From Castanea sativa (lineage: Eukaryota > Streptophyta > Magnoliopsida > Fagales > Fagaceae), in the NCBI RefSeq assembly GCF_040712315.1, contig NC_134015.1:1772445-1836444 (forward strand): 64,000 bases of DNA, given 5' to 3'. The notes beneath the pieces were generated by a model. The model did no database searches. It saw only the letters and a list, made by a program, of their open reading frames with translations, and was not told where the DNA came from. Made by a program: the position numbers and the translations under genes. This document shows, piece after piece, positions 22,766 to 33,719 of this stretch. The first letter of the stretch is position 1. Each line of letters starts with the position of its first letter.

Positions 22766-24710
22766 GAGATAATTAGAATAGACCCACGTATAAATGCATA
22801 AATAAAATGATGTAAATTGATAATTGAAGATTTGATCAATTACTTATAACTTACAACTTGTAATTAACACCTACATTTTCTTTTAGGTCACTCTTACACA
22901 TTCCAAATGAAGTCCACTTGGAACATCATACATTCAAAATCCAATCAACCATAAATATAACCACGTCAGTAAGTTTATAGAAGCACTGGCATTAGCTACT
23001 CTAAAACTAATATTACCTTGATCCATGGCTTTTAACTTGAGATCTCGACCCCAAATAAGAACCAGGACTATCATTGTAACCAACACACCACTTGGACTCA
23101 TTGTGTTTAATTATGATCTGTTATTCTATTTATTTTGTACTTGCATGATTTATTATTTTTCTTCTTATTATATCATTTTTTTCTCAATTTGTTAAATATC
23201 ACTAAATTTGTTTTCTTTGCTAAATTTACTTGTAATTTAAGAATAATTCATATAAATGGGAATTTACTAAAATACTTAAAAGCAATTTTTTTTATTTAAT
23301 CAAAATGATTTCTACTTTAAGGATAATTATAATTTTTTTTTCATGCTTATTTATGTTCTATTATTTTTTTATTAATCTTATAATATCATGAAAATTTATT
23401 TGAAAGTCTGTTTCAATTTTTGTAGATATTTTTAGTCAATTTTGCTAATATTTACAAATTTAATATGCTTTTATTTGTATTTTAATTAGTTAATTTAATA
23501 TACTTTTATTTGTATATGAATTAATTATTAAATTAGTTATGACATTATCACGGTTTGACCTTAGTCAAACTTCGATCCGATCTTAAAAACCTTAATTCTC
23601 TTTATTTTCTGATTTTTTTTTTTAAAAAAAAAAACCTCATTTTAGGTACGAAAACCATGCCTTTAATATAGTTAAATTTTTAAATTTGGATTAGGTCCAG
23701 TGCTTTCAGAACACTGAACTCAGTTAGATTGTGACATGTGTCTAAAAATAGACACATTTCACTATTTTAACAGATCCAATACTACTAGACACTTACCCAA
23801 ACTACTCCCTAAATTTTTAACAAAAATGAAAAAAGTAGAATCCCTTTAGCCTTTATTCAAAGCAAGATGAACAAAAATTAGGTGGAAAGACAAAAACACC
23901 AGAATTCTAATCATGTAAAAGTTTTTAGTGGAATCTTTTATCCCAAGCTTGGCCAACTCTGTCTCTAGTAAATAAAGTCTGCACGGTACACATCAATTCA
24001 CAATATGATAATCAAGATCAAGATCTTACACATTGTTAGGGTGTGTGGATTGGACTGTAGGATCAAAACCGAGTCTTGTAAACGCTCATCAGTTGCTATT
24101 TTATAACTCAAGTCACTCAAAATCCACTCCATTTACTATTAATAGGTTATAAAAAAAATTATTTTAATTTTGTGGTTGTGTGTGAAGAGAAAAAGTGAGC
24201 AGAAGAAAAAGAGAGAATGGTACTTTATATTATTTTATTAAGTAATTTATATTATTTTATTAGGTTTTATGTAAAAATAAAAACTGAAATGTAGGGTGAG
24301 TTGTAAAATGAGTTAGTAAAATAGATAAAGTAGTGTTTGAGGATGCAAAATATGTTTTTTTTTGCATCACTAATGCTCTAAGACTCTAATATTTGAAAGA
24401 AAAAAAAAGGCACATATGCACCGAAAATTATAATATATAATACTATATGTTAAAGAATGATTGTCAAAAAGAATAAATTTGACACAAATTAATTATGTAA
24501 GATAATATCTACTTAAGTGCCAAATGAAAAACTAAAAACTTCAAAGTTAGATGTTCAAACACCGCAAACTTACATGTGATTTAATTTAATTTAATTTATT
24601 TTGAAAAAAAATGTGATTTTTTTTAAAGGAAAAAAAAAACGTAGACTATGGTAATAATAGCATGCATATAAAAACGTAGATATATATTAACCAACGGGCT
24701 AGCCTCAATA
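22766..24710. other. Gene-free AT-rich stretch
   Basis: No coding sequence is supported. Bases 23860-24070 carry another worn copy of the CNL-upstream repeat (AAAGTCTGCACGGTACACATCA region, ATTGGACTGTAGGATCAAAACC). Bases 24085-24385 end in TTTGCATCACTAATGCTCTAAG, which resembles the end of a MITE, but the other end is unclear. Confidence 0.4.
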
Positions 24711-24713
24711 ATA

Positions 24714-25105
24714 TTTAACAAATGACAAAATTTGACTACAAATTTGGTTATAGTCTAAAACTATAGCTTTGATTAAAAAAAATTAATTTAACTACACATG
24801 TTCTTTATGCTCTTAATATACATGTCAGTTTTTTTTTTCAATTAGATATTATTTTACTATATGATCTATAAACTTATTTTTTATGTATAATTTTATATTA
24901 CAAAAAATTACTATTTAAACAATTAATTGATGATAAAGCTATCGATCTTTTTTTTGTGGAAAATTTAGCAAACATAGAATATATAAGAAGAAAATGTAAT
25001 TCAATTGTGAATTTATTAAAATTCACATCCAATAAAAATATATCAAGTGAAGTTGTAGCCTTAGGCTACAATCAAGTTTGTAGTCAAATTTTGTCATTTA
25101 ATAAA
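24714..25105. mobile_element. MITE-like element with ~55-bp inverted ends
   Basis: The left arm (24714-24771) and right arm (about 25052-25105) are inverted copies. Both contain AAATGACAAAATTTGACTAC, then AAA-TTG-TT-TAG-CTAA-CTA when read inward. The interior is about 280 bp, AT-rich and without a transposase. A 78-codon frame across the right arm is a chance frame. The superfamily is not clear because no clean target duplication was found. Confidence 0.6.
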
Positions 25106-25306
25106 TTGTATGTGTTATTTATTTATTTATTAAAATTAAATGCTTCAAGAGTTTGGTCCCTAACAAAAATAAACAGTAGAATATTTATTTAGTATGAGTC
25201 ATAAAATATTGTCCAACGAGTTGTTGGCTTTGTCAACTTAATTTCATCAATGAATTTTTTCGGATTATATGTTCAATATTCTTCATTTTCATAATTTTTT
25301 TTTACT

Positions 25307-25307
<1 letters not shown>

Positions 25308-25378
<71 letters not shown>
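25308..25378. repeat. Compound (TC)n(AC)n microsatellite
   Basis: About 16 TC units are joined to about 19 AC units. The frame read through it on the minus strand (25302-25547) encodes only Cys-Val and Glu-Arg repeats and is an artefact. Confidence 0.95.
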
Positions 25379-25379
<1 letters not shown>

Positions 25380-25380
<1 letters not shown>

Positions 25381-27140
25381 CTCCAATTCATTGTTTTAGT
25401 ATTTAGTTTGTTGATATTTGAGACAAGAAAGAGTGCAGAGTTGTATGAACTGTCTTTAAAAAGATTAAAAGAAAATCGAGTTTTTGTAAGAGATTGATTG
25501 GAACGATAGTTTCCTAAAAGAGTAACATAAGTCGACAATATTTTCACAATTAATTTACAACAAAATCTTAAGTGACAAGTGACTATTGATTTTAAATTAG
25601 GTTACATTACGTTTTATTCATTAATAATTTGCCACCTAAGATTTATTGTGAAATTATTGTGGATGTAATATTACTTTTCCTAAAATAATTATTGATTGGT
25701 GTATTGGCTAATGGCTATTGCTTTGATATTTGTAGATTAAATAATCAAGAATAGTTTTTGTTGAATATTTCTGGCTCTTTGCCTATCATCCAAACCAAGT
25801 TTTTTTTATTAATTTGTTGAATATTTATCTCAAATGTTTATCTCGTATTCAATCTAACTCCAAATTAGATCAAATTTGTGTTTATTTTGAAGTTATGGAT
25901 GTCTACTTAATTTCATTATAAGTAGTACTTAAAAATATTTAAGAAGGTAGTCCTATATGCAGCAGCTGTTTCAGTGAGCAAAGCATCCAATGCAATTCAC
26001 TATCTCAAAAACGTGAGAGATAAGTCGGGTCAATGGTTCAATAAAAAAAAAGAAAAGAAAAAGAAGTCTGGTCAATGAAGTCCACGCGTGGCATGCTCAG
26101 TTCCCAGTTCACATTCATCTCTTTCTTCTCTTCCACCCACCGACAAGTGAAATGAATTTCCCCACTTTAATAGTACTACAAAGTACAAAGTCATTAACTT
26201 TTTGACTTTGGACTGTAGTTCTTTTTCATTTTTTTGTCCTTCATCATGGACTTGAAAAGCAGACATATTTGGATTATAATTTTTTTTTCTTTGTCCTTAA
26301 ACATGGGACCCTAAAAAAAGACATATATGAACTCAATCTAACACTCACAAAAAATGAAAAATCATTAAACTTTGTCTGAAAATGATAGCCATGTATGCTT
26401 CACTTCATGTTCAAGATAGACTTTAGACTGTGGGGGATCATTTTAAGCATTTTGTGAGCCCAATTAATCAAGAATAGTTATTGTTGGAGATTGTAAAGAA
26501 TTGCAATCGAACCTGAAAAAATGCGTTAGGCCCTTTTCACAAATTTGAGCTAATTGTTGGATACCACTTATTTTACTGAAATTAAAAATTTATTGTTGAA
26601 AGTATCGTAAATAAAGATAAAAGTTACTAAAAATAGTACGGTACGTGAATACTACTAAAAGTGCGTTAGGACATATAAATAAGACTAAAAATAAAATTTG
26701 AATAGTGAAATAATTTTCATTTTTTATTGGTATCCAAATGGAGGCTAAGCAATAAGCTTTTAGAGATTGTTTTGAATGACTCTGGACTTTTAAATTTCGG
26801 TCTTGGTGGACCAAATTTAAGCTTACTTGGTCCTATTGTAGGTTTGATTGGGCCCAACACAACAAGGAACGTTAGGACAGGGACCTAGGAAATATGGCTA
26901 GGAATCAGAATTGGATATCCTACCTAGTGCTATTTTATGATATCAAAATCATTTTCTTAATACTCTTTCTAGGACACAACAAAATTCAAAAACATTTTCA
27001 AATTAGTCTATCACATTACACATGAGCTAGTAAAAAATTTTAAAATTACAAATTGTGGTGGCCAATATGTGAGGTGGTAGGTTAATTTATGTGAAATTGT
27101 AAGAATTTTAGTTGTGTCCATAATTCTATTGTTTTCTTAA
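25380..27140. other. Gene-free stretch with a CNL-flank repeat
   Basis: Bases 26200-26480 and 26800-26900 match 32860-33310 plus 33580-33680 and 52020-52300: TTTGTCC-TCATCATGG, then GACCTAGGAAA. This is a three-copy segment that lies on the low-coordinate side of blocks B and C and again after B. No gene is seen. Confidence 0.5.
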
Positions 27141-27144
27141 AGGG

Positions 27145-27460
27145 CACCATCTCTAGGGACTGGTTCACACCAATCTGATCTTGATTCCCAAAATCCTTCC
27201 AACCTATTAGCTTATGCAACACACTTTGCAATGTGGTTTGAATCATTTGAAAAATCTTAACTAAGCATTTGTGTCTTTCCTGGATGACATTTTCTATCCC
27301 AACCAAGTAGACTTTGGCCAAGGTGGAAGAGTGAGTGAAAATATTATAATTGGATTTAAATAAAGACAATGCTTAGAAAGAAAGGTTGCAATGGATTTTG
27401 AAGCCGTTAAGTTGGATTTAAATAAAGTATATGATAGATTTTATTCGAAACAGTTTAGAG
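27145..27460 (+). mobile_element. LINE (L1-type) reverse transcriptase remnant
   Basis: The plus-strand translation, with two stops, reads LVHTNLILIPKI, then GQGGRVSENIII, then VAMDFEAVKLDLNKVYDRF. These follow the order of plant L1 reverse transcriptase blocks (…LIPK…, …PGR-ISDNI…, …A-KLD-KAYDR…). The piece is internal, stop-ridden and lacks the catalytic FADD block. A shorter piece of the same element is at about 52390-52450 in the equivalent repeat. Confidence 0.65.
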
Positions 27461-28399
27461 ATCTATCAATTTCCAACCAACATTGGGAACCTTACCATGA
27501 ATAAGCTATCTTATATGACCCTCCTAGTCTCTATTTGGTGGAACAACACATCTCTAAAAAAGAACCAAGTTTACCAATAGTTGATTAAAATCCACAATGG
27601 AAGGGAAAGGCCCATGTGAAGCATTGTATCAAACCGGAAAAGAATGAACCTCTCAAAACCATCTTTAGTAATTACACCAATTACCAAATGGATTTAGGGT
27701 CAAAATCTAGGTTGTTCCAATCATAATCATTTAGGAATCACTAAAACTAACTACAAACATTATTAGAATGTTGTAAGTATTCTCTACTTTCTCTTTTGTG
27801 AGGTTATCTTGTATTATTTAATAATTGAATGTAAAATTTAGTATGCTTCATAAAAAAATACTTACAACATTTAAACATTTTCAAATAACAAATATAGATA
27901 GCTTAATTTTTTTTTAAAAATCTATTATATTATATCAACTTTATTTTGTTAGAAAATAATCATATTATTTTAAGAAAAATTTGGGACTAACACTTATAAG
28001 TCTCATTTATTATTTTCAATTTTCACTAAACAAAAAACAAGTAGTCAAATTTTTTATCGTATATCACGCAAGTTTGCTACTAGTTATAAGCAAAAAAAGA
28101 AAAATGATAAATAAAAAAATATCGAGATATGACTTACAGTAGAAGAGTACATAATCCAACTAACTATGCCAACGTAGGATCTTGTCTTTTCTTCTCGCTT
28201 GATGGTCAACTTGTGTACTTCGCACACTTCCATATAACGAAATACTACAAGCATACACAATATTCCTTTATAAATTGATAACTAGCAACTACCTAACCCG
28301 AATAACTTAAAATTTTGATAAATAACAAAAAAAAAAAGTAAGCTTTGAAGGCCCCTTACATGATAACAAACACAACCAGTACTTAATGCATAAACGCAG

Positions 28400-29165
28400 C
28401 CCCAACAGCTTCTTCAAGTCAGCAATCCTAACCTCCAAAGCCTCAAGCTTAGCCTTAGTCCTTAACTGAACAGCAAGTGGTCAAGAAGAAAATCCAAGTC
28501 AAAGCCTGGTTGTACCATCTCTGGCTCTCATTACATTGCCCCACTCTAGCAACCTAGTCTCATTGATGGCGTCCAAACTTGAATGGTGCATGTCCATCAA
28601 GACCTCACACAGCAGGTTGATCATAAAATGGTCAGTGATTGCTCCAATCTTGAAGCCTGCAGTAAAGTCACGATAACGTCCCACTAATTGATCCAGCGGA
28701 ATGACACAGTCTTGTTGAACATTAAATCGATGAAAGTCAGCTTGGGGGCCCTCCAATGACCAAAACCAAGGGGCAAGTCTAGCACTGTATTTCTTGTGTT
28801 TGAACCTCTCCATGAAAGCGTCCAGTTCTGTCATGGTAGATGCAGCCATATTACCAACTCGCGTCAACATGTCGGAGTCAAAGCTCAAAACTCTCTCTGA
28901 TGAAGCAAGGCCCTGGGTTCCAGCAGCAACATCCAGACAGTCTTGGTGGGCTGTACTGCGTTGCCCTTATCTGCAAATAAGGATACCAGTCCAAAGCCTG
29001 TCTGGAAAATGAATCACCTTGGTCCGTTGATCTTGTAGCCAGGGGCTCTACACTTGCAGATTCTCGTGCCTCTGCAGCTCTGGCATCAGGAAACTTGGGA
29101 TCTTCTGAGTCTGTTTCCATGGCCGCAACTCTGGCAGCAGGTGTCAATTCCTCTACAGATTCTAA
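28400..29165 (-). pseudogene. PEARLI-4/phospholipase-like gene remnant, copy B
   Basis: The better preserved copy. An N-terminal frame (about 29165-28960; VEELTPAARVAAMETDSEDP, acidic and Ala-rich) is followed, after a frame change near 28950-28980 that could be a small intron, by an open exon from about 28940 to 28499. That exon reads SFDSDMLTRVGNMAASTMTE, then LAPWFWSLEGPQADFHRF, DQLVGRYRDFTAGF, LLCEVLMDMHHSSL and ETRLLEWG. After RARDG the frame must shift by one to reach a coiled-coil-like tail (about 28400-28490; EALEVRIADLKKLL), which is also shifted once more. The domain call rests on resemblance to plant PEARLI-4/phospholipase-like proteins and is tentative. It could be a functional gene with introns I cannot place. 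Confidence 0.45.
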
Positions 29166-29424
29166 AAGAGGATGAGAGAGAGAGGAGGGGTAACGGTGGA
29201 GCAAACACAAGCACTTATTAACGGTGTGAAGTAAGGGAAGAAAATCCTGGCAAGAAGCAAAAGAGAGGGGAAGTCATAATTGTAAGACCTTACCTCCTAG
29301 AAGCAAATATCCACAAACATTTTTTCCCTTGGTTTTTCTCATCTGCAGCTGTAAAAATGAATGCCACTCAAGTTTCTTTAACAATATATGCAAACAAGAA
29401 GATTTTGCTCCAAGGGCCTAAATC

Positions 29425-29515
29425 CGGAAACGGATCTGTAGGTGAGACATCTTGGAATCACTGTCAACCACAGCAAGAACAGAATCCCACTGCTTGGGCT
29501 TCTCCCCAGAAATAC
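29425..29515 (-). mobile_element. Ty3/gypsy integrase fragment, copy B
   Basis: PKQWDSVLAVVDSDSKMSH on the minus strand is the counterpart of the scrap at 9428-9560. It is shortened after the SH residues by a deletion relative to copy A. Confidence 0.55.
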
Positions 29516-30552
29516 ACATAATACATATATATAATTACATATTCTTAGTAGTGTTCAAAAAAATGAAATTTAAAGTAAGTATCTGAGTATACAAATAAAT
29601 TCTACTTCTTAATACAAGCAATTTAAGTACTTTCGAAATCACGTCCAATAATGACAAACTTGATAACCAGTCATTCATATTCAAACAACAAAAAGATAGG
29701 AAAAGAAAAATTTACAGTTATACATAAAGCCAGTTGCCAGGTTTCCTATTCATATGTCACTGCTCGACATTTTTTCATCTTGACATCCATGACATGTTAC
29801 ATTTACATTGTTGATTAGAGCCAGATCTTGAAGCATTTGTGTGTATGAATTGAGTATAGAGCTTTGTAAACAAGGACAGAGCTTCAGCGAGAAGAGAAAG
29901 GGAGCTCTGTCGCTCTGCCGTATAGAGACTTGCCATTCTGCTTATGGAGCTTTCTCAATTAGCTATCTTTGACCACCAGAATGTAAGACATGGATATTGA
30001 GGTGCATCGTTGCTTAACAGCTTTGACCAGTATAAACTACACTTCTGCAATAGGTTGACTGCACAAGTTTTACAGACAAGTTGTTGCTTCAAGATCAAAG
30101 TGTGGGAAATAAAAAATTTCAACAAAATTTATTACCGCAAATACAAAGGAAATTTTTTTATTTTGACATCAAAATGATTCTATCAATTGAAAATAAACAT
30201 TCATCAGCAAACAATTAAAGTTTTAAGCTCAAACCCATCCCAAGATCAATCTGGTTTTTTTATTCCTCGTCCACAAATTCTCAGAAAGTAGTACACTATA
30301 CAGAATATCATAGTAAATTTTCTGTGTGCTGGATGTAAGACCATTAATGCAATGTAGCATTATATTGAATTGAGGCCAAAGGAAAGGCAACAATTTTTAC
30401 CAAGATTCCAAATTGTGCAAGATCGACATAAATTAGCAATTCATTGACTATATTTAAAACTTATATAATCACATGGTGGAATGATGTCGAGCAATTTTAT
30501 TGGAATAATGTACAAATTCATAGTGATAATTACACACACAAAGAAGATAGGA

Positions 30553-30605
<53 letters not shown>

Positions 30606-32131
30606 ACCTTTTAGATAACTTTAAAAAAGCTAACATAAAAGTCGCTTAATTCTGAGGAAAAAAAAACGCAGACCTGCAATTCAAACATGATGATAAGGAT
30701 AATATAAAGGACATTAAAAAAGGCACAATAGATGAAATTTGAGGTCAATCTCAAATCTTCATCACTATAAACCATTCTCCATGCTTATAACTTCAAACAC
30801 TCTCTGGCTACTAAGAAAATGAGCTTCATCTGTGATCTGAATCATGAGTGACAACCATGCCCAACAGATTAATGTAGAGAAAGATATATGAAACTAGATA
30901 GTAGCATGCCAGATAGAGAACCTAAAAAGCCAGCAGAGGAATCATGAAGAACCAATTTGAGAAAATTTGGTCATTGGGGAAAAACCTACTTCCCTTGGCA
31001 GTTCAAAATCCATGCTCGCATCCCCAAGTGCTCACCGAATATCCTCTCTGTCCTCAGAGGTCTATTGTAAAGCATGGAATGTTTACAAGTGGCTGGGATT
31101 CAAGGCTTATTCAGGTTAACAGTCATCATTAGAAGTGATTAGAATAATAATACTTTTAATCACAATGGACGTCAATGATAATGATCTAAAGAGAATATAT
31201 AGTAGCTTAACCTTAAATTCAAAGAGCTATAACATGTTACGAGGAATTTCAATGTTTATGCATTATACAAGGGATGAGCACCATGCACTACACATGAGCA
31301 ATCAAAAGACTAGTAAAAAAAAGGTGACTAATAGGGGACATACTATATCCAGCAGCAGAATGCTAATTCCTACAGCAAACTTTACTACTATGCCTTGCAA
31401 CTTATTTAACTCATATGCAAGAAGATTAGCATAAAAATAACCCAGAAAATATAATCCTAATTCCTATGACAAAACAGAGCTATCAAAGACTTTATCCAAA
31501 TGAGAAGCAGCAATAAGTATGGATTTGATAATCAAACAAACAAATGGAAGTTAAAGGAAAAATATACTTGATGTTCCTGATGGGTTTTCCTCTTTGAGAT
31601 TGATCTTATCTTCCTCATGCATTGTAAATAATCTGCCCATATGGTGTATATTAATCTGTTGGTCTAATGCTATTTGTAACAACTAGAGGACTTTGTGTAT
31701 GATCTGAATTCATGAATGACAAACAGAAGAAGATTGTTTAGAGATATAATCATAGATTACACTAGGAGATGAGCTAGATATGACATTGTCAATAATTTTA
31801 GGAGATTTAGCTACAAAATCTTTTGACAGTACTCCAAATTTCCTACTGAGAAGAGTACTCTTTAACACAAGTTCATATGTATAGATTATGATTTTGTAGC
31901 AACTTCTTAATATCACATGGTCCAGTCCTTTCAAAATCAGGGAACTTAAAAAACTCCAATTTTAGCTCCATAAAATAGAAAACAAATAAAATGGTAAATC
32001 AATTGACATTACCTCATAAACCACAAAAGCCGCTCTTGAGCTATGTCTACTCCCATTAAGTAAAACTGATGAGATTCAAATGAAAAATTATCAATCAGAT
32101 ATACTGGAGCAGTTTGCAAGTTGAACTTTGC

Positions 32132-32215
32132 TGACACATGCACAATCGCAAATAATTTTCCACCATCGTCATCATCCAAAAATCTGAAGTTGTAGCTAAA
32201 TTTATGAACACCGAA
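32132..32215 (-). pseudogene. Remnant of a CNL terminal exon UTR (copy B)
   Basis: It carries the same UTR block as the terminal exons near 14600, 57500, 58380, 59360 and 60280 (minus strand CATAAATTTAGCTACAACTT, then GATTTTTGGATGATGACGAT). The coding tail and acceptor are replaced by unrelated sequence beginning at about 32218. It marks the former 3' end of a CNL that is no longer present. Confidence 0.5.
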
Positions 32216-32544
32216 GAGGGTGAAATTTATGGGCCGGCCCGCCCCATTTTTACTTGGCCCTTGGCCTCAATGGGTCGGGCCAAGTGGAACTTGATCATGC
32301 TTTGCATGTGAGGTAGGAATTAAAACTTGGACCGTATATAACTAATACTAAAAAAAAAAAGTTCCCTATCTTGTAGCGGCCTTTCAAAGAAGCAGCTTGT
32401 TTGGTAATAGCCCTAAGTTGCATCTATTCCAAATTAAGGGCACCACTATTCCAGTTTATGGATAAATTCACATGCGTTAGAATTAATTTTGTACGTTCAA
32501 GGTAAACTATCAAACAAATTCTTTGTTTTCTAATCTTTTCGTGC

Positions 32545-32678
32545 ATTGGGACTGGGGGTTCAAGTTAGTACGCTGCTAATGGCTTTCTTTTGTAATATCT
32601 TATATTTATAGTTCGAATCGCATCTCCCCATTTGCTTTCCTCTCCCCTACTCCAAAAAAAAAAAAAAAAAAAAAAAAC
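32545..32678 (+). mobile_element. SINE-like element with poly(A) tail
   Basis: An A-box-like TTAGTACGCTGCTAATGG is followed about 45 bp later by a B-box-like AGTTCGAATCGC, then a C/T-rich stretch and a run of about 24 A. The order and spacing fit a tRNA-derived SINE. Target duplications were not found. Confidence 0.45.
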
Positions 32679-32731
32679 TAATAATGAGACCCAAAGCAAT
32701 AAATCTATACAGAACTGAAGTCTTTATATTG

Positions 32732-32848
32732 TTAGCTTAACTAAAGTCATTTATAAAATCTATACAGAACTGTTTGACACTTAGTTGAACTAATAATGGG
32801 ACCCAAACAGTTCTGTATAGATTTTATAAAGGACTTTAGTTAAACTAA
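32732..32848. repeat. 45-bp inverted repeat (hairpin)
   Basis: The left arm 32732-32776 and right arm 32804-32848 are inverted copies (core TATAAAATCTATACAGAACT against its reverse complement) with a 27-bp loop. Upstream, at about 32682-32720, part of the arm and the loop (ACTAATAATG-GACCCAAA) occur again in direct orientation. Confidence 0.85.
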
Positions 32849-32963
32849 AATAAATAAAATAAACTTTATTTATTTTATACTATTGTTCTTTTTCTTCTTC
32901 TTTGTCCATCATCATGGAACCCAAAGAAAATTAAAGACACATGAACCCAATTTGACACTTAGT

Positions 32964-33215
32964 GAGTGTTTGGATAGTGTTTTGCCGCCACGTTTTGTGC
33001 ATTTGGCTGAAAATTACCTGTCCCATGTTACTGTTTATGAACCCCACAAAAAGATGAAAAACGCAGATGAATTATTTTGTACTATTCACATTACTATTTG
33101 GCTAAAGCTACAGTACTTTCAACCCAAAAAATCAGCTAGCTTATAAATTCTTTTGCCACAGTACTTTCAGCAATAAGTTTTCAGTTTTCAGCAAAATAAG
33201 CGGTACCCAAACAGA
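32964..33215. mobile_element. hAT-like MITE (~252 bp)
   Basis: It starts GAGTGTTTGGATAG and ends GGTACCCAAACAGATC, so the ends are imperfect inverted repeats. The uninterrupted site is at about 52100-52115 (CGCTTACTAATGG). The flanks CACTTAGT and TCTTTACT agree at 6 of 8 bases, consistent with an aged 8-bp hAT duplication. Confidence 0.55.
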
Positions 33216-33413
33216 TCTTTACTAATAATGAAAATTCATCAAATTTTGTCTGAAATTGATGGCCACATTTTCAAAATAGGCTTTCACAGTGCAAGATCAT
33301 TTTAGGCTTTTGTGGGCCCAATGTGTTTCTGGTGGGAGATTTTAAGCAATTTCTATTGATTGTGAAAAAATGGTTGTTAGGCTTGTTTCACAAATTATAG
33401 CCTTAAGCAATTA

Positions 33414-33540
33414 TGGCCGTTTGGATTAAGGTTGAAGAGAGGGGGAGTGGAGTGCAGTAGAGTAGAGTTTGCTGAAAAAAGACTAATTTTGGAGAAACTT
33501 TACTTACTCCCCCTCCCTCCCTCTTAATCCAAACGTACCA
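33414..33540. mobile_element. Tourist-like MITE, copy 2
   Basis: 127 bp. The left end TGGCCGTTTGGATTAAGG and the reversed right end TGGTACGTTTGGATTAAG form the TIR. TTA flanks both sides (33411-33413 and 33541-33543). Confidence 0.75.
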
Positions 33541-33719
33541 TTAGATATTATCTTGAATAGTTGTGGACTTTAAAATTTGGGTTTTGGTGGACCAAATTTA
33601 AGTTTACTTGGTCCAATAATAGGTTGGATTGGGCCTAGCACATTAAGGAACGTTTTTACAAAGACCTAGGAAAATGGAAATGAATTTTTCCATATGTCCA
33701 GGTTATACACTTGCCTTGA

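Larger units (their letters stand above)
27815..32210. repeat. Copy B of the duplicated CNL 3'-flanking block
   Basis: Collinear with 8095-12200, including the PEARLI-like gene, integrase scrap, (AT)n tract (30556-30602) and EEDKINLK exon. It ends at about 32130-32215 in a remnant of the CNL terminal-exon UTR (CCATCGTCATCATCCAAAAA, then TGTAGCTAAATTTATGAACA), after which the sequence changes. Where a CNL would be expected next, none is present, so this unit appears to have lost its receptor gene. Confidence 0.7.

Noticed and set aside
25302..25547. Protein frame with Cys-Val and Glu-Arg repeats
   Set aside because: Product of translating the (TC)n(AC)n microsatellite.
32600..32640. tRNA gene suggested by GTTCGAATC
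   Set aside because: No acceptor stem or anticodon arm can be built; with the poly(A) tail it fits a SINE better.
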